NCBI RefSeq assembly: GCF_000473225.1
Contig: NZ_KI421509.1
Location: 1,835,917-1,899,916 of the forward strand
Origin: Sedimentitalea nanhaiensis DSM 24252
Lineage (GTDB): Bacteria > Pseudomonadota > Alphaproteobacteria > Rhodobacterales > Rhodobacteraceae
Reading direction: 5' to 3'
DNA: 64,000 nt
The notes under the pieces are model-generated. The model was not told the origin of the DNA. It was given only the letters and a program-made list of their open reading frames with translations, and made no database searches. Of this stretch, positions 1-9,009 are shown piece after piece (the first letter of the stretch is position 1; the number at the start of each line of letters is the position of its first letter). The position numbers were made by a program, and so were the translations under genes.

Positions 1-819
1 GATCTTGTGGTTGCCGCGCACCGGACCGTCCAGACGCTGCAGGTTGCAGTTGATGACAAAGATCAGATTGTCCAGCCCCTCGCGCGCGGCAAGGTCAATC
101 GCACCCCGGCTCTCCGGTTCGTCCATCTCGCCATCGCCGAGAAAACACCAGACCTTGCGGTCGCCCATATCGATATGGCCCCGGTTGTGCATGTATTTCA
201 TGAACCGCGCCTGATAGATCGCCATCAGCGGCCCCAACCCCATCGAAACCGTCGGGAACTGCCAGTAATCCGGCATCAGCCAGGGGTGCGGATAGCTCGA
301 CAGACCCTTGCCGTCGACTTCGCTGCGGAAATTTTCCAGCTCGGCCTCGCTGATGCGTCCTTCCATAAAGCTGCGCGCATAGATGCCGGGAATCACATGT
401 CCCTGAAAAAACACCAGGTCGCCGCCGTGGATAGCGGATTTGGAGCGCCAGAAATGGTTCAGCCCAATATCGTACATCACCGCCGCACTGGCAAAGGACG
501 CGATATGCCCGCCATATTCGCTGGACACTTTATTACGGCGCACAACCGTCGCCATCGCGTTCCAGCGGTTGATGGTGCGGATGCGCCATTCCATTTCGAT
601 ATCGCCGGGAAACGCCTCCTGATCATCCGCCGGTATGGTGTTCTGATAAGGCGTCGTCGCCGAAAACGGCAGGTTCGCCCCGGCCGCACGCGCCTGTTGA
701 ACCGCCTTGTCCAACAGAAAATGTGCGCGATTGGCTCCATCGCGCTCAATCACATCCTCAATCGCTTCCTGCCACTCCTGGGATTCAACAGGATCAATGT
801 CCTGGATCTGGTCTTTCAT
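1..819 (-). CDS. aceE: Pyruvate dehydrogenase E1 component, homodimeric type (5' part; gene runs off the window)
   Basis: Encodes the first 273 residues of the thiamine-diphosphate E1 subunit that decarboxylates pyruvate and acetylates the E2 lipoyl group in the cytoplasmic pyruvate dehydrogenase complex. The visible part matches the single-chain E1 family: an N-terminal DPVESQEW-like segment, then RINRWN-type, SSEYGGHIASFASAA and a ThDP-site start with GDGEMDEPESRG near residue 250. The full family length is about 890 residues, so roughly two thirds lies outside the window. The ATG at 817-819 is preceded by a GGGAAGAGGA ribosome binding site, which fixes the start. Upstream DNA on the minus strand is AT-richer and probably holds its promoter. 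Family assignment is secure. Confidence 0.95.
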   Translation of the reverse strand, partial: MKDQIQDIDPVESQEWQEAIEDVIERDGANRAHFLLDKAVQQARAAGANLPFSATTPYQNTIPADDQEAFPGDIEMEWRIRTINRWNAMATVVRRNKVSSEYGGHIASFASAAVMYDIGLNHFWRSKSAIHGGDLVFFQGHVIPGIYARSFMEGRISEAELENFRSEVDGKGLSSYPHPWLMPDYWQFPTVSMGLGPLMAIYQARFMKYMHNRGHIDMGDRKVWCFLGDGEMDEPESRGAIDLAAREGLDNLIFVINCNLQRLDGPVRGNHKI

Positions 820-1147
820 AGGTTCCTCTTCCCTTTCAACCACGACGGCCGCCGCGTTGGTTTAAAGTTAAATTACAAAACTCAACACAGGTAACTGAAC
901 GCATTTTCCGGCTAAATCACCGCACAACACTGTGAAGGGCGTCATAACACGAGCCAGTTACGTCGCGTAGCCCTTCCCGTGCATAACCTCCCTGCACAGA
1001 GCGCATGGCTTTTAGTTTAGCCTTAAATCATTATAGCAGACCATCGCCTCTCCCACGGTTATCTCTCGACACCCCCCCACTGAAGTTAGGTCAAACTTTG
1101 GCCAACGAGTCCATCGTACCGAAGCCGCCGCCATCGTCGACCGCTCA
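820..1147. other. Intergenic region between aceE and the epimerase gene
   Basis: About 330 bases without a convincing gene. The part next to aceE (about 840-900) is AT-rich and on the minus strand offers a weak promoter-like pair (TTCAGT and TAATTT, 18 bp apart), compatible with aceE expression. The rest (about 900-1147) shows no ribosome binding site plus coding frame that I trust. No RNA gene is seen. Confidence 0.4.
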
Positions 1148-2173
1148 TTACGTACCACCTGGAACCAGGTCGTCATCGAGATAGGCGCGGATGATCTGGG
1201 CAAAGTCCGTCTCTGCGACAAACCCCAGCTCGTTCGAACGCCGGGTGTCAAAGTTGCACGGCCACCCAGAAACGATTGCCATGATCGCCGGATCCGGCTC
1301 CGGCTCGATCCGGGCCACCGCCACGGCACCGGCCACATCGCGCAGCGCCTCGATCTGTTCGGCCACAGTGCAGGACAGCCCCGGCATGTTCAGGCTGCGT
1401 CGTCCCTCCAGCCGATCCAGATCCAGGCTGGCCGCACGAACCAGAAAGCCGACCGCAGACCGTGGCGAGGCGTGCCAGTGCCGCACCGTATCCGGCACGG
1501 GCAGAACCGCATCCCGCCCATTCAGCGGCTCGCGGATGATGTCCGAGAAAAACCCCGATGCCGCCTTGTTTGGTCGACCCGGCCGCACGCAGATGGTTGG
1601 CAACCGGATCGAGACACCATCGATGATGCCCTTGCGGCTGAAATCGTTGATGATCAGTTCGCAGGTCGCTTTTTGCGCGCCATAAGACGTCAGGGGCGCG
1701 GTCATAAAGTCGTCACCGATCCGATCCGGAAAGGGCGCGCCGAACACCGCGATCGACGACGAGAACACCAACCGGGGGCAATAGAGGCCATCGCTTTCTG
1801 CGCGCTCCAAACGCAGGGCCTCCAGCAGGTTCCAGGTGGCGAACATATTGACCTGCCAGCCCAGTTCGAACGCCTGCTCGGCCTCGCCGGAGACAATGGC
1901 GGCCAGATGAAAGATCACATCGGCCCGCATTTCGGCCAACTGTTGCGCCGTCCCCGTATCGCTCAGACTGCCGGCGATACGGCGCGCGGCCGGCGCCCCC
2001 GAGGTGGGAAAGCCGATATCATGCAGGATCACTTCGGCCGGGCCACCCTGCCATCCGTCACGGGCCAGCCGTACAGCGAGCTTTTGTCCCAGCATTCCGC
2101 CGCCGCCCAGTATCAGAATCCGTGTAATGCGCCCTCTCCCCGGTCTGCTCGGCGGTCCTGCACCGCCGTTCAT
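1148..2173 (-). CDS. NAD-dependent epimerase/dehydratase family protein, D-erythronate dehydrogenase-like
   Basis: Extended short-chain dehydrogenase of 341 residues. The Rossmann motif GGGGMLGQKLA follows a 17-residue N-terminal tail, the catalytic YxxxK appears as SYGAQK near residue 182, and substrate-loop motifs RLPTICVRPGRPNKAAS and RHWHASPR are present. This combination resembles DenD (D-erythronate dehydrogenase), which oxidises a four-carbon sugar acid using NAD; the exact substrate is inference. The start at 2173 is the only ATG ahead of the Rossmann motif. It is divergent from the aldonate dehydratase starting at 2278, and the 104-bp gap probably holds promoters for both. Two stop codons (TAA TGA) end it at 1148. 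Confidence 0.8.
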   Translation of the reverse strand: MNGGAGPPSRPGRGRITRILILGGGGMLGQKLAVRLARDGWQGGPAEVILHDIGFPTSGAPAARRIAGSLSDTGTAQQLAEMRADVIFHLAAIVSGEAEQAFELGWQVNMFATWNLLEALRLERAESDGLYCPRLVFSSSIAVFGAPFPDRIGDDFMTAPLTSYGAQKATCELIINDFSRKGIIDGVSIRLPTICVRPGRPNKAASGFFSDIIREPLNGRDAVLPVPDTVRHWHASPRSAVGFLVRAASLDLDRLEGRRSLNMPGLSCTVAEQIEALRDVAGAVAVARIEPEPDPAIMAIVSGWPCNFDTRRSNELGFVAETDFAQIIRAYLDDDLVPGGT

Positions 2174-2277
2174 ATCAGAGGACAGCTCCGCACTGGAAAT
2201 ATCAACAACATTCCACTAGGCCGTTGAATAACAGCGGTGGCAGATCCGCCTGGGCATACTGACAGGGAGAGACCGGC

Positions 2278-4065
2278 ATGGCAGACAAGAAACCCGCGCT
2301 TCGATCGCAGAACTGGTTCAACAACCCGGACGATCCGGAAATGACCGCGTTGTATCTCGAGCGTTACCTGAACTATGGCCTGACCCGCGAAGAGTTGCAG
2401 TCGGGCAAGCCGATCATCGGCATCGCCCAGACCGGCAGCGATCTGAGCCCCTGTAACCGCCACCATATCGAACTGTCCAAACGGGTACGCGACGGCGTGA
2501 TTTCGGCGGGGGGGACAGTGATCGAAATTCCGGTACATCCGATTCAGGAAACCGGCAAACGCCCTACCGCCATGCTGGACCGCAATCTGGCCTACCTGTC
2601 GCTGGTAGAAACGCTGTATGGCTACCCGATCGACGGCGTGGTGCTGAATATCGGCTGTGACAAGACCACCCCGGCCCTGCTGATGGCGGCGGCGACGGTC
2701 AATATCCCCGCCATTGCGCTGTCGGTTGGCCCGATGCTGAACGGCTGGTTCCGGGGCGAACGGACCGGATCCGGCACCATCGTCTGGAAAGCGCGCGAGT
2801 TGCTGGCTGCTGGCGATATCGACAACGACGGGTTCCTGGAACTGGTGTCCTCATCGGCCACCTCGGTCGGCTATTGCAACACGATGGGCACTGCCAGCAC
2901 GATGAATTCGTTGGCCGAAGCGTTGGGGATGCAACTGCCCGGCTCGGCTGCAATCCCCGCCCCATATCGCAAGCGCGGGCAGATCAGCTATGAAACGGGC
3001 AAGCGCATCGTGCAGATGGTGCACGACGACCTGAAACCGACCGATATCATGACACGGCAGGCGTTTGAAAATGCCATCGTGGTGAACTCGGCCATCGGCG
3101 GGTCGACCAACGCACCGATTCATCTGAACGCGATCGCCCGGCACCTTGGCGTCGAGCTGAGCAATGACGACTGGCAGCGACTGGGCCACAAGGTGCCGCT
3201 GCTGGTCAACCTGCAACCGGCGGGCGCCTATCTGGGCGAGGATTTCTTTCATGCGGGCGGCGTCCCGGCCGTGATCGGTGAACTTTTGGCCGCAGACCTG
3301 TTGCCCCATCCCAAGGTAGTGACGGCCAATGGCAGGACCATGGGCGAAAACTGTGCCGACAAACGTACCGAAACGCCGGATGTGATCAAACCCATCGACC
3401 AGCCGATGACAGCCGAGGCCGGGTTCATCAACCTGTCGGGGAACCTGTTTGACAGCGCAATCATGAAAACCAGCGTGATCTCGCCCGAATTTCGGGATCG
3501 CTATCTGTCCAACCCCCAAGACCCGGACGCGTTTGAGGGCCGCGCTGTTGTGTTTGACGGACCCGAGGATTTCCACAGGCGGATCGATGATGAAAGCCTT
3601 GCCATCGACGCCCATTGCATCCTGATCATGCGTGGGGCCGGCCCCATTGGATATCCCGGCGGGGCCGAAGTGGTCAACATGCGCCCGCCCGCCTACCTGC
3701 TGAAACGCGGCATTCATGCGCTGCCTTGCGTCGGCGACGGACGACAATCGGGCACATCCGGCAGCCCTTCGATCCTGAACGCCAGCCCCGAGGCCGCAGA
3801 TGGCGGCGGCTTGGCCTTGGTGAAAACCGGCGACCGGCTGCGAATCGATCTGCGGAAATGCACCGCCAACATGCTGGTCGATCAGGCCGAGCTGGACGCC
3901 CGCCGTGCCGCCCTACCCATCCGGCCGTTCTCCCCGCCCAGCCAATCGCCCTGGCAGGAAATATTTCGCGAAAGGGTCCGCCCGTTCTCGGACGGCATGG
4001 TTCTGGACGGCGCGACCGACTTTCAGGACATCGCGCACAAATCCCTGCCCCGGGATAATCATTGA
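2278..4065 (+). CDS. IlvD/Edd-family aldonate dehydratase (L-arabinonate/D-xylonate dehydratase type)
   Basis: A 595-residue member of the dihydroxyacid/phosphogluconate dehydratase family that removes water from a sugar acid to give a 2-keto-3-deoxy acid. Three cysteines at the family's Fe-S cluster positions are visible: C60 (SPCNRHH), C128 (NIGCDKTTP) and C200 ([13 protein letters not shown]), a spacing typical of the [2Fe-2S] pentonate-dehydratase branch. The catalytic serine region [10 protein letters not shown] is near residue 498. Length and the start [17 protein letters not shown] fit arabinonate/xylonate/fuconate dehydratases rather than IlvD. GGGAG lies upstream of the ATG. It is followed directly by remnants of the genes expected to act after it, so its pathway may be broken here. 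Confidence 0.88.
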   Translation: MADKKPALRSQNWFNNPDDPEMTALYLERYLNYGLTREELQSGKPIIGIAQTGSDLSPCNRHHIELSKRVRDGVISAGGTVIEIPVHPIQETGKRPTAMLDRNLAYLSLVETLYGYPIDGVVLNIGCDKTTPALLMAAATVNIPAIALSVGPMLNGWFRGERTGSGTIVWKARELLAAGDIDNDGFLELVSSSATSVGYCNTMGTASTMNSLAEALGMQLPGSAAIPAPYRKRGQISYETGKRIVQMVHDDLKPTDIMTRQAFENAIVVNSAIGGSTNAPIHLNAIARHLGVELSNDDWQRLGHKVPLLVNLQPAGAYLGEDFFHAGGVPAVIGELLAADLLPHPKVVTANGRTMGENCADKRTETPDVIKPIDQPMTAEAGFINLSGNLFDSAIMKTSVISPEFRDRYLSNPQDPDAFEGRAVVFDGPEDFHRRIDDESLAIDAHCILIMRGAGPIGYPGGAEVVNMRPPAYLLKRGIHALPCVGDGRQSGTSGSPSILNASPEAADGGGLALVKTGDRLRIDLRKCTANMLVDQAELDARRAALPIRPFSPPSQSPWQEIFRERVRPFSDGMVLDGATDFQDIAHKSLPRDNH

Positions 4066-4071
4066 CCTGGC

Positions 4072-4341
4072 ATCGGGCTGAACTGCTCGGATCGCGCGGC
4101 CGAGGCCAAAATGGCGATTGCGGACCATCCGATCCTGTTCTTCAAGGCCAATTCCGCTGTTGCCGGCCCCAATGACACGGTTTGCATGCCACGCGGTTCC
4201 ACCCACACCGATTAGGAAGTCGAACTGGGCGACGCGATATCTACCGAAACGCCTCCGGGCGCAGGCATGGGCATGAAACCCGGACCGGTGTGTATCCAGG
4301 GTCAGGGCGAACGATCCCAGATCGTGCGCCGGGACAACTGG
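4072..4341 (+). pseudogene. Remnant of a fumarylacetoacetate hydrolase (FAH)-family gene
   Basis: Reading from 4072 gives IGLNCSDRAAEAKMAI, PILFFKANSAVAGPNDT and PRGSTHTD, the N-terminal core of FAH-family 2-keto-3-deoxy-acid dehydratases/hydrolases. A TAG at 4213-4215 then replaces the conserved Trp of the DWEVELG metal-site motif, and EVELG continues in frame. Straight afterwards comes TETPPGAGMGMKPGP, a motif normally more than 100 residues further on, then ERSQIVR near the family's C terminus. The copy therefore has a nonsense codon, a large internal deletion and a missing N-terminal domain. FAH enzymes commonly follow IlvD/Edd dehydratases in pentonate pathways, so this is a decayed downstream step. 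Confidence 0.8.
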
Positions 4342-4345
4342 GCAG

Positions 4346-4589
4346 ATGAAACCGCACCTTTTGCTGATCGCCTCTGTGACCGACCGGATCATGGCCCGCC
4401 TGACCACGGAATTTACCGTCCACCCGCTGCCGGAGAAGAGACACGGGATGTGTTTTGGCCGAACATGGCGATCGGATCGTCACGGTCCTGACAAACGGCG
4501 GCACCGGATTGCGACCTGATTTCACGACCGCGACGGGCGATCTGACCTTTGAAAGCTCGACCGGTGGCGGAAAGATGACACCACCCTGA
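4346..4589 (+). pseudogene. Truncated and frameshifted D-2-hydroxyacid dehydrogenase gene remnant
   Basis: The ATG at 4346 begins MKPHLLLIASVTDRIM...TEFTVHPLPEK, typical of the N terminus of glyoxylate/hydroxypyruvate reductase-type D-2-hydroxyacid dehydrogenases. The frame then breaks near 4440-4455. Shifting by +1 at 4455 restores LAEHGDRIVTVLTNGGTGL, the next conserved stretch, before unrelated codons and a stop at 4587. Only about 80 of the usual 310-330 residues remain, and neither the Rossmann motif nor the catalytic Arg/Glu/His are present. It lies directly behind the FAH remnant, so the two genes decayed together. Confidence 0.72.
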
Positions 4590-4624
4590 CGCCGGTGCCT
4601 GAATCCACGCACCTTTAGACCGCT

Positions 4625-5878
4625 TTACAGGCCAAAACTGCCATAGGGGATGAAACGCACCGGGTCTCCGGGCCGGATGTGACGTTCGCCGTCTTCAAGT
4701 TCGACCAGCCCCTCGGCCCAGCTCAGCCCGCTGATCCGGCCCGACCCTTCCGAGGCAAACACTTCGACGAGCCCCCCCCGAACGCGGGCGCGCAAGTATT
4801 CCCGCCGTCCCGGCTTCTTGCGTTTCTCAAAACAGGCAGGCAGATCGAACCCCTGCGGTTCTTGCCAGTCCGCCCCGGCCAACAGGCCCATCGCCGGTCG
4901 GGCGAAAACCAGGGTGCAGACCATCGCGGCCACCGGATTTCCCGGCAATCCAAACACCGGCGTGCCCGACCACAGCCCCAGCGCCAGGGGGCGGCCCGGC
5001 TTGACCGCAATGCGCCACTGCTGCATCGCGCCCGCCTCTTGCAACAAAGCCGAGACGTGATCTTCGTCCCCGGCAGACGCGCCGCCGCTGGTCAGGATCA
5101 CATCCGCCCGCTCAGATGCCCGATCCAGACGGTCCCGCAGGGCCGCCCGGTCATCCCCGACCCGGCCCATGTCCACAGGCAGGAACCCAAACCGTTGTAC
5201 CATCGCCAACAACATGGGCCGGTTGGCGTCAAAGATCTGCCCAGGCCCGGCCCCCTGTCCGGGCTCGACCAGCTCGTCCCCGGTCGACATCACAGCAACG
5301 CGCAACCTTTGGCGCACGGTCACCTGCGCCACGCCGACCGCAGACAGCAACGCCAGGTCCGCCGCCGTCAAGACCCGCCCCGTGGCCAACGCAAGATCGC
5401 CGCCCTGTACATCCTCGCCTGCCCGCCTTGCATTTGCGCCCTGTTTTAGCGGCCCGTGAAACGCAATCTGGTTGCCATCGGTGGTGACATCTTCCTGCAG
5501 AATTACCGTATCGACCCCCTCGGGAAGCGCGGCCCCGGTCAGGATGCGGATCGCGTGCCGCGCAGGCACCGCACCGTCAAACGGCACGCCCGCCGCCGCG
5601 CGGCCCTGCACCAGCGGCAGCGCCTGCGCGCCCTCAGACACCGGCCCCGCAAACCCGTAACCATCCACCGCCGAATTGGCCTGCGGCGGGTTTGACCGCC
5701 GGGCGATCACATCCTGTGCCAGAACCCGGCCCAGGGCCTGCGCCAACGGTTGGGTCTCGGCCTGCGCCACAACGCTCAGCCGGTCACGCAACAGCGCCAG
5801 CGCCGCGTCAACCGGGGTCCAGTTCACCCCGGCGGGCAAGGCAAAGCAGTCATTGCGCAGGGGGGGCGGCTTGATCAT
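4625..5878 (-). CDS. moeA: Molybdopterin molybdenumtransferase MoeA
   Basis: A 417-residue enzyme that inserts molybdate into adenylylated molybdopterin in the last step of Mo cofactor synthesis. Motifs seen: SAVDGYGF near residue 60, the central domain STGDELVEPG, FDANRPML, TSGGASAGDEDHV and PVFGLPGNPVA, plus a C-terminal beta-barrel MoeA domain. The frame is open to 6043, but the ATG at 5878 (MIKPPPLRNDCFALP) gives the family's normal length and avoids overlapping mobB. It is last in a minus-strand operon fdhD-mobA-mobB-moeA, 37 bp after mobB. Confidence 0.93.
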   Translation of the reverse strand: MIKPPPLRNDCFALPAGVNWTPVDAALALLRDRLSVVAQAETQPLAQALGRVLAQDVIARRSNPPQANSAVDGYGFAGPVSEGAQALPLVQGRAAAGVPFDGAVPARHAIRILTGAALPEGVDTVILQEDVTTDGNQIAFHGPLKQGANARRAGEDVQGGDLALATGRVLTAADLALLSAVGVAQVTVRQRLRVAVMSTGDELVEPGQGAGPGQIFDANRPMLLAMVQRFGFLPVDMGRVGDDRAALRDRLDRASERADVILTSGGASAGDEDHVSALLQEAGAMQQWRIAVKPGRPLALGLWSGTPVFGLPGNPVAAMVCTLVFARPAMGLLAGADWQEPQGFDLPACFEKRKKPGRREYLRARVRGGLVEVFASEGSGRISGLSWAEGLVELEDGERHIRPGDPVRFIPYGSFGL

Positions 5879-5915
5879 GGGTGCCCCCGCCGTCGCGATC
5901 CGCGCAAAACGCCCT

Positions 5916-6407
5916 TCACAACCCCACCTCCTGGGCGATGAAATCGGCAATTGCCCCGGTGTCATCCAGATCAAAAACCGGACGATCCAGCGTGAGCGGC
6001 ACATCGCTGGCCACAGCACGAACCGAGTCATCCTCCGGGGCAATCAACGATTGTCCGGCCTCGGCCCTGTGAGTTTCGATCTTGGCATGGGGTTCGCGCT
6101 TGTAGCCTTCGATCAGAACCAGATCGACGGGCGAGAGGCGCCCCAACATCTCGGCCAGCGCCGGTTCCTGCGCACCGCGCAATTCGTGCATCAGGGCCCA
6201 ACGGTTCCCCGAAGCCAACAGCACTTCCTGCGCACCCGCAACCCGGTGGCGGTGACTGTCCCGTCCGGGCTGGTCGACATCGAAACTGTGATGCGCATGC
6301 TTGATCGTCGAAACCGAAAACCCGCGCCCGATGAACTCGGCCACCAACCGTTCCATCAACCCGGTCTTGCCAGTATTCTTCCAACCGGTCACGCCATAGA
6401 TCTTCAT
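5916..6407 (-). CDS. mobB: Molybdopterin-guanine dinucleotide biosynthesis adaptor MobB
   Basis: A 163-residue P-loop GTPase that assists MobA in forming the molybdenum bis-MGD cofactor. The Walker A motif GWKNTGKT is at residues 8-15, followed by TIKHAHHSFDVDQPGRDSHR, and then LVLIEGYKREPHAKIE, all family hallmarks. The ATG overlaps the mobA stop by four bases (6404-6407), so translation is likely coupled. Confidence 0.94.
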   Translation of the reverse strand: MKIYGVTGWKNTGKTGLMERLVAEFIGRGFSVSTIKHAHHSFDVDQPGRDSHRHRVAGAQEVLLASGNRWALMHELRGAQEPALAEMLGRLSPVDLVLIEGYKREPHAKIETHRAEAGQSLIAPEDDSVRAVASDVPLTLDRPVFDLDDTGAIADFIAQEVGL

Positions 6408-7024
6408 AGTGTCTGCCCCAACATGGTTTCGGCACGCTTCAGATCCTCGGGCGTGTTGACGTTAAAGAAAGGGTCAAACCCATCCGCGTCAAACAGCGCC
6501 TCGCGCCCGCCATGCCGATCGGTCCACAGAACAACCTTGCGCAGCCCGTCTTGCAATGCGGCGCGCAAATCCTCACGCAGGGCGACCGGCCACAGACCGA
6601 AGGTCGGGTGACGCAGGCGGCCGCGCCGGGCGTCGGGGGTTGCCGCCAGCACCAGCGGGGCCGCCATGCCCTCGCCCGCCAGTTGCAACTGCGGCACCAG
6701 ATCCGCAGGGAAAAACGGGGTGTCCGCCGCCGCCGTCACGATACTGTCGGCCCCCTGCGCCGCCGCCCAGTCCAGCCCCGCCAGAACACCGGCCAAAGGT
6801 CCGGGAAATCCATCGATACTGTCGCGCAACACCGGCAAGCCAAACGCGTCAAACCGAGCCGCATCGCCATTGGCATTCAACGCCAGCTCCGCCACCTGCG
6901 GCTGCAACCGGTCGATCACCCGCGCCAACAGGCTTTGCCCGCGCACCTTCAGCAACCCCTTGTCACCACCGCCCATCCGGCTGGCCAACCCGCCGGCCAG
7001 CACCACACCCAACGGAGCCTTCAT
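6404..7024 (-). CDS. mobA: Molybdenum cofactor guanylyltransferase MobA
   Basis: A 206-residue nucleotidyltransferase that joins GMP from GTP to molybdopterin to make MGD. The N-terminal GTP-binding motif VLAGGLASRMGGGDKGLL is intact at residues 8-25, followed by GPLAGVLAGLDWA and AADTPFFPADL with the Mg-binding Asp. Four-base overlaps with fdhD upstream (7021-7024) and mobB downstream show a tight operon. Confidence 0.95.
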   Translation of the reverse strand: MKAPLGVVLAGGLASRMGGGDKGLLKVRGQSLLARVIDRLQPQVAELALNANGDAARFDAFGLPVLRDSIDGFPGPLAGVLAGLDWAAAQGADSIVTAAADTPFFPADLVPQLQLAGEGMAAPLVLAATPDARRGRLRHPTFGLWPVALREDLRAALQDGLRKVVLWTDRHGGREALFDADGFDPFFNVNTPEDLKRAETMLGQTL

Positions 7025-7905
7025 CCCTGCGCACTCTTCCTGCGGTGGCGGGTATCTTCAGCAACCACCGTTGCCGGATCGACGTCGCGCATCAGGCGAT
7101 CCTCGCCCGACAGGCAGACAAAGCGTTGCCCCCGCATCCGCCCGATCAGCGTCAGCCCGACTTCACGGGCAATCTCGACGCCCCAGGCGGTGAACCCCGA
7201 CCGCGACGCCAGCACCGGAATGCCCATCATCGCCGTCTTGATCACCATCTCCGACGTCAGCCGCCCGGTGGTATACAGGATCTTGTCCTCAGGGGCGGTT
7301 GCCGTCTGCATCATCCACCCGGCGATCTTGTCCACCGCGTTGTGCCGCCCCACGTCTTCCATGTACACAAGCGGGCGATCGCCCTGACACAGCACCGTTC
7401 CATGGATCGCCCCGGCCACCAGATACAGCGACGGGGTGCGGTTGATCCGGGCCGCCAGCGTGTACAGCCAACTCGTGCGCACCGACACCTGCGGCAGGCG
7501 GACCGCTTCCAGCCCTTCCATCATGTCACCAAACACCGTGCCCACCGCGCAGCCCGAGGTACGGGTTTTCTTGCGCAGTTTTTCCTCGTACGAGGTTTGC
7601 CGTTCGGTGCGAACCACAACAGTTTCCAGATCCTCGTCATAATCGACGCCCTTGATCCGGTCATCGGGCAGCAACATCCCCTGATTGCGCAGAAATCCAA
7701 GCGCGAGATATTCGGGATAGTCGCCGATGGTCATTGCGGTGACAATCTCTTGCGCGTTCAGAAATATGGTCAGGGGCCGCTCCTCGACTACAGAAATTCG
7801 CGAACGTTCGCCATTCTGATCCACCCCTTCCACCGCACGGGTCAGACGCGCCGCGCCAGGGTCCGGCGCGATGATGTAGTCCGCGACATCTTGCTGCGTG
7901 GCCAA
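7021..7905 (-). CDS. fdhD: Formate dehydrogenase accessory sulfurtransferase FdhD
   Basis: FdhD moves sulfur from a cysteine desulfurase to the bis-MGD cofactor of formate dehydrogenases. Family motifs include EERPLTIFLN, ALGFLRNQG, SGCAVGTVFGD, VEDVGRHNAVDKIAG and TTGRLTSEMV. The active loop holds one cysteine (GCAVG) where the E. coli protein has CxxC; the second position is glycine. No ATG is near the start. A TTG at 7905 lies 8 bases after GGGAGG, which suits it better than the TTG at 7911 that nearly touches the Shine-Dalgarno. The product is then 294 residues. It leads the mobA-mobB-moeA operon. Confidence 0.92.
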   Translation of the reverse strand: MATQQDVADYIIAPDPGAARLTRAVEGVDQNGERSRISVVEERPLTIFLNAQEIVTAMTIGDYPEYLALGFLRNQGMLLPDDRIKGVDYDEDLETVVVRTERQTSYEEKLRKKTRTSGCAVGTVFGDMMEGLEAVRLPQVSVRTSWLYTLAARINRTPSLYLVAGAIHGTVLCQGDRPLVYMEDVGRHNAVDKIAGWMMQTATAPEDKILYTTGRLTSEMVIKTAMMGIPVLASRSGFTAWGVEIAREVGLTLIGRMRGQRFVCLSGEDRLMRDVDPATVVAEDTRHRRKSAQG

Positions 7906-7960
7906 TTGCAACCCCTCCCGATCATCGCTAGTGCAAGCGGATACAGTCTAGGGGCAACGC

Positions 7961-8677
7961 ATGACGTCCACCACAGCAAAATCGTTCTTCTGGAAGGGCA
8001 TCCGCGACAGTGCTCCGTTCGTTCTGGTGGCCGGTCCGTTTGGCCTTCTGTTCGGGGTTCTCGCTGTCGAGGCGGGGCTGGGTGTCGTTGAAACCATGAC
8101 CTTCACCATGACGGTGTTTGCCGGGGCCGCGCAATTCACCGCATTACAACTGATGCAGGAGCAAACCCCGACCGTGATGGTGCTGGTCTCGGCCCTGGCG
8201 GTGAACCTGCGGGTGGCAATGTACTCGGCCTCGCTGACACCGTATCTGGGCGCGGCGCCGCTGTGGCAGCGCGCACTCGCGGCCTATTTCACGGTCGATC
8301 AATCCTATGCGCTGTCCATCGTTCAATATGAAACACACCGCGACATGACGATGCGCGAACGCATGGCCTATTTCTTTGGCACCATCGGGCTGATCGCGCC
8401 GCTCTGGTATGGCGCTACGCTGGCTGGGGCCGTTATGGGGTCGCAGATTCCGGAAAGCTGGGCGCTGGATTTTGCCCTGCCCATCGCCTTTCTCGCGATG
8501 ATCGGGCCAATGCTGCGCACCCCGGCTCATATTGTCGCCGCCCTGGTGTCGATCAGCGTGGCCATCTCCGCGGCCGGTCTGGCCTATAACCTGGGCCTGT
8601 TGATCGCAGGGCTTGCCGGAATGATGGCCGGGGCGCAGACCGAAGTGATGCTGGACCGCAGAAAGCAAAGCGTATGA
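7961..8677 (+). CDS. azlC: AzlC-family branched-chain amino acid exporter, large subunit
   Basis: A 238-residue polytopic inner-membrane protein with about six hydrophobic segments. It starts with the family signature region FWKGIRDSAPF, followed by FAGAAQFTALQLM and VNLRVAMYSASL, typical of AzlC/YgaZ. It forms an export system for branched-chain amino acids together with AzlD, whose start overlaps its stop by four bases. Divergent from fdhD, with a 55-bp shared upstream region. The substrate is inferred from the family. Confidence 0.9.
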   Translation: MTSTTAKSFFWKGIRDSAPFVLVAGPFGLLFGVLAVEAGLGVVETMTFTMTVFAGAAQFTALQLMQEQTPTVMVLVSALAVNLRVAMYSASLTPYLGAAPLWQRALAAYFTVDQSYALSIVQYETHRDMTMRERMAYFFGTIGLIAPLWYGATLAGAVMGSQIPESWALDFALPIAFLAMIGPMLRTPAHIVAALVSISVAISAAGLAYNLGLLIAGLAGMMAGAQTEVMLDRRKQSV

Positions 8678-9009
8678 GCGACCCGATCGACCCAACCACA
8701 CTGTGGATCGTCATCATCGGCATGGCCGTGGGCAGCTTTGCCCTACGGTTCGTGTTCATCGGGCTGGTCGGCAGCCGCGCCATGCCGGGCTGGCTGCTGC
8801 GGCACCTGCGCTATACTGCGGTCGCAATTCTTCCGGCGTTGGTCACACCGCTGGTGATCTGGCCCGCTGTCACCCAGGGCCAGCCGGACACCGCGCGACT
8901 GGCGGCGGCCGCCGCCACATTGGCGGTCGGGTTCTTAACCAGGAACGTCATCGCGGCCATCTTTGCCGGTGCGGGGACGTTATACGCCCTGCTCTATTTA
9001 TTGGGTTAG
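8674..9009 (+). CDS. azlD: AzlD-family branched-chain amino acid exporter, small subunit
   Basis: A 111-residue membrane protein with three to four hydrophobic helices. LWIVIIGMAVGSFALRF and LLRHLRYTAVAILPAL match the AzlD/YgaH small subunit. The start codon overlaps the azlC stop (ATGA). Its 3' end overlaps the convergent lipoprotein gene by 12 bases. Confidence 0.9.
   Translation: MSDPIDPTTLWIVIIGMAVGSFALRFVFIGLVGSRAMPGWLLRHLRYTAVAILPALVTPLVIWPAVTQGQPDTARLAAAAATLAVGFLTRNVIAAIFAGAGTLYALLYLLG

Noticed and set aside
1012-1338. Minus-strand frame spanning the 3' end of the epimerase gene
   Set aside because: It overlaps the epimerase in another frame and has no ribosome site or domain.
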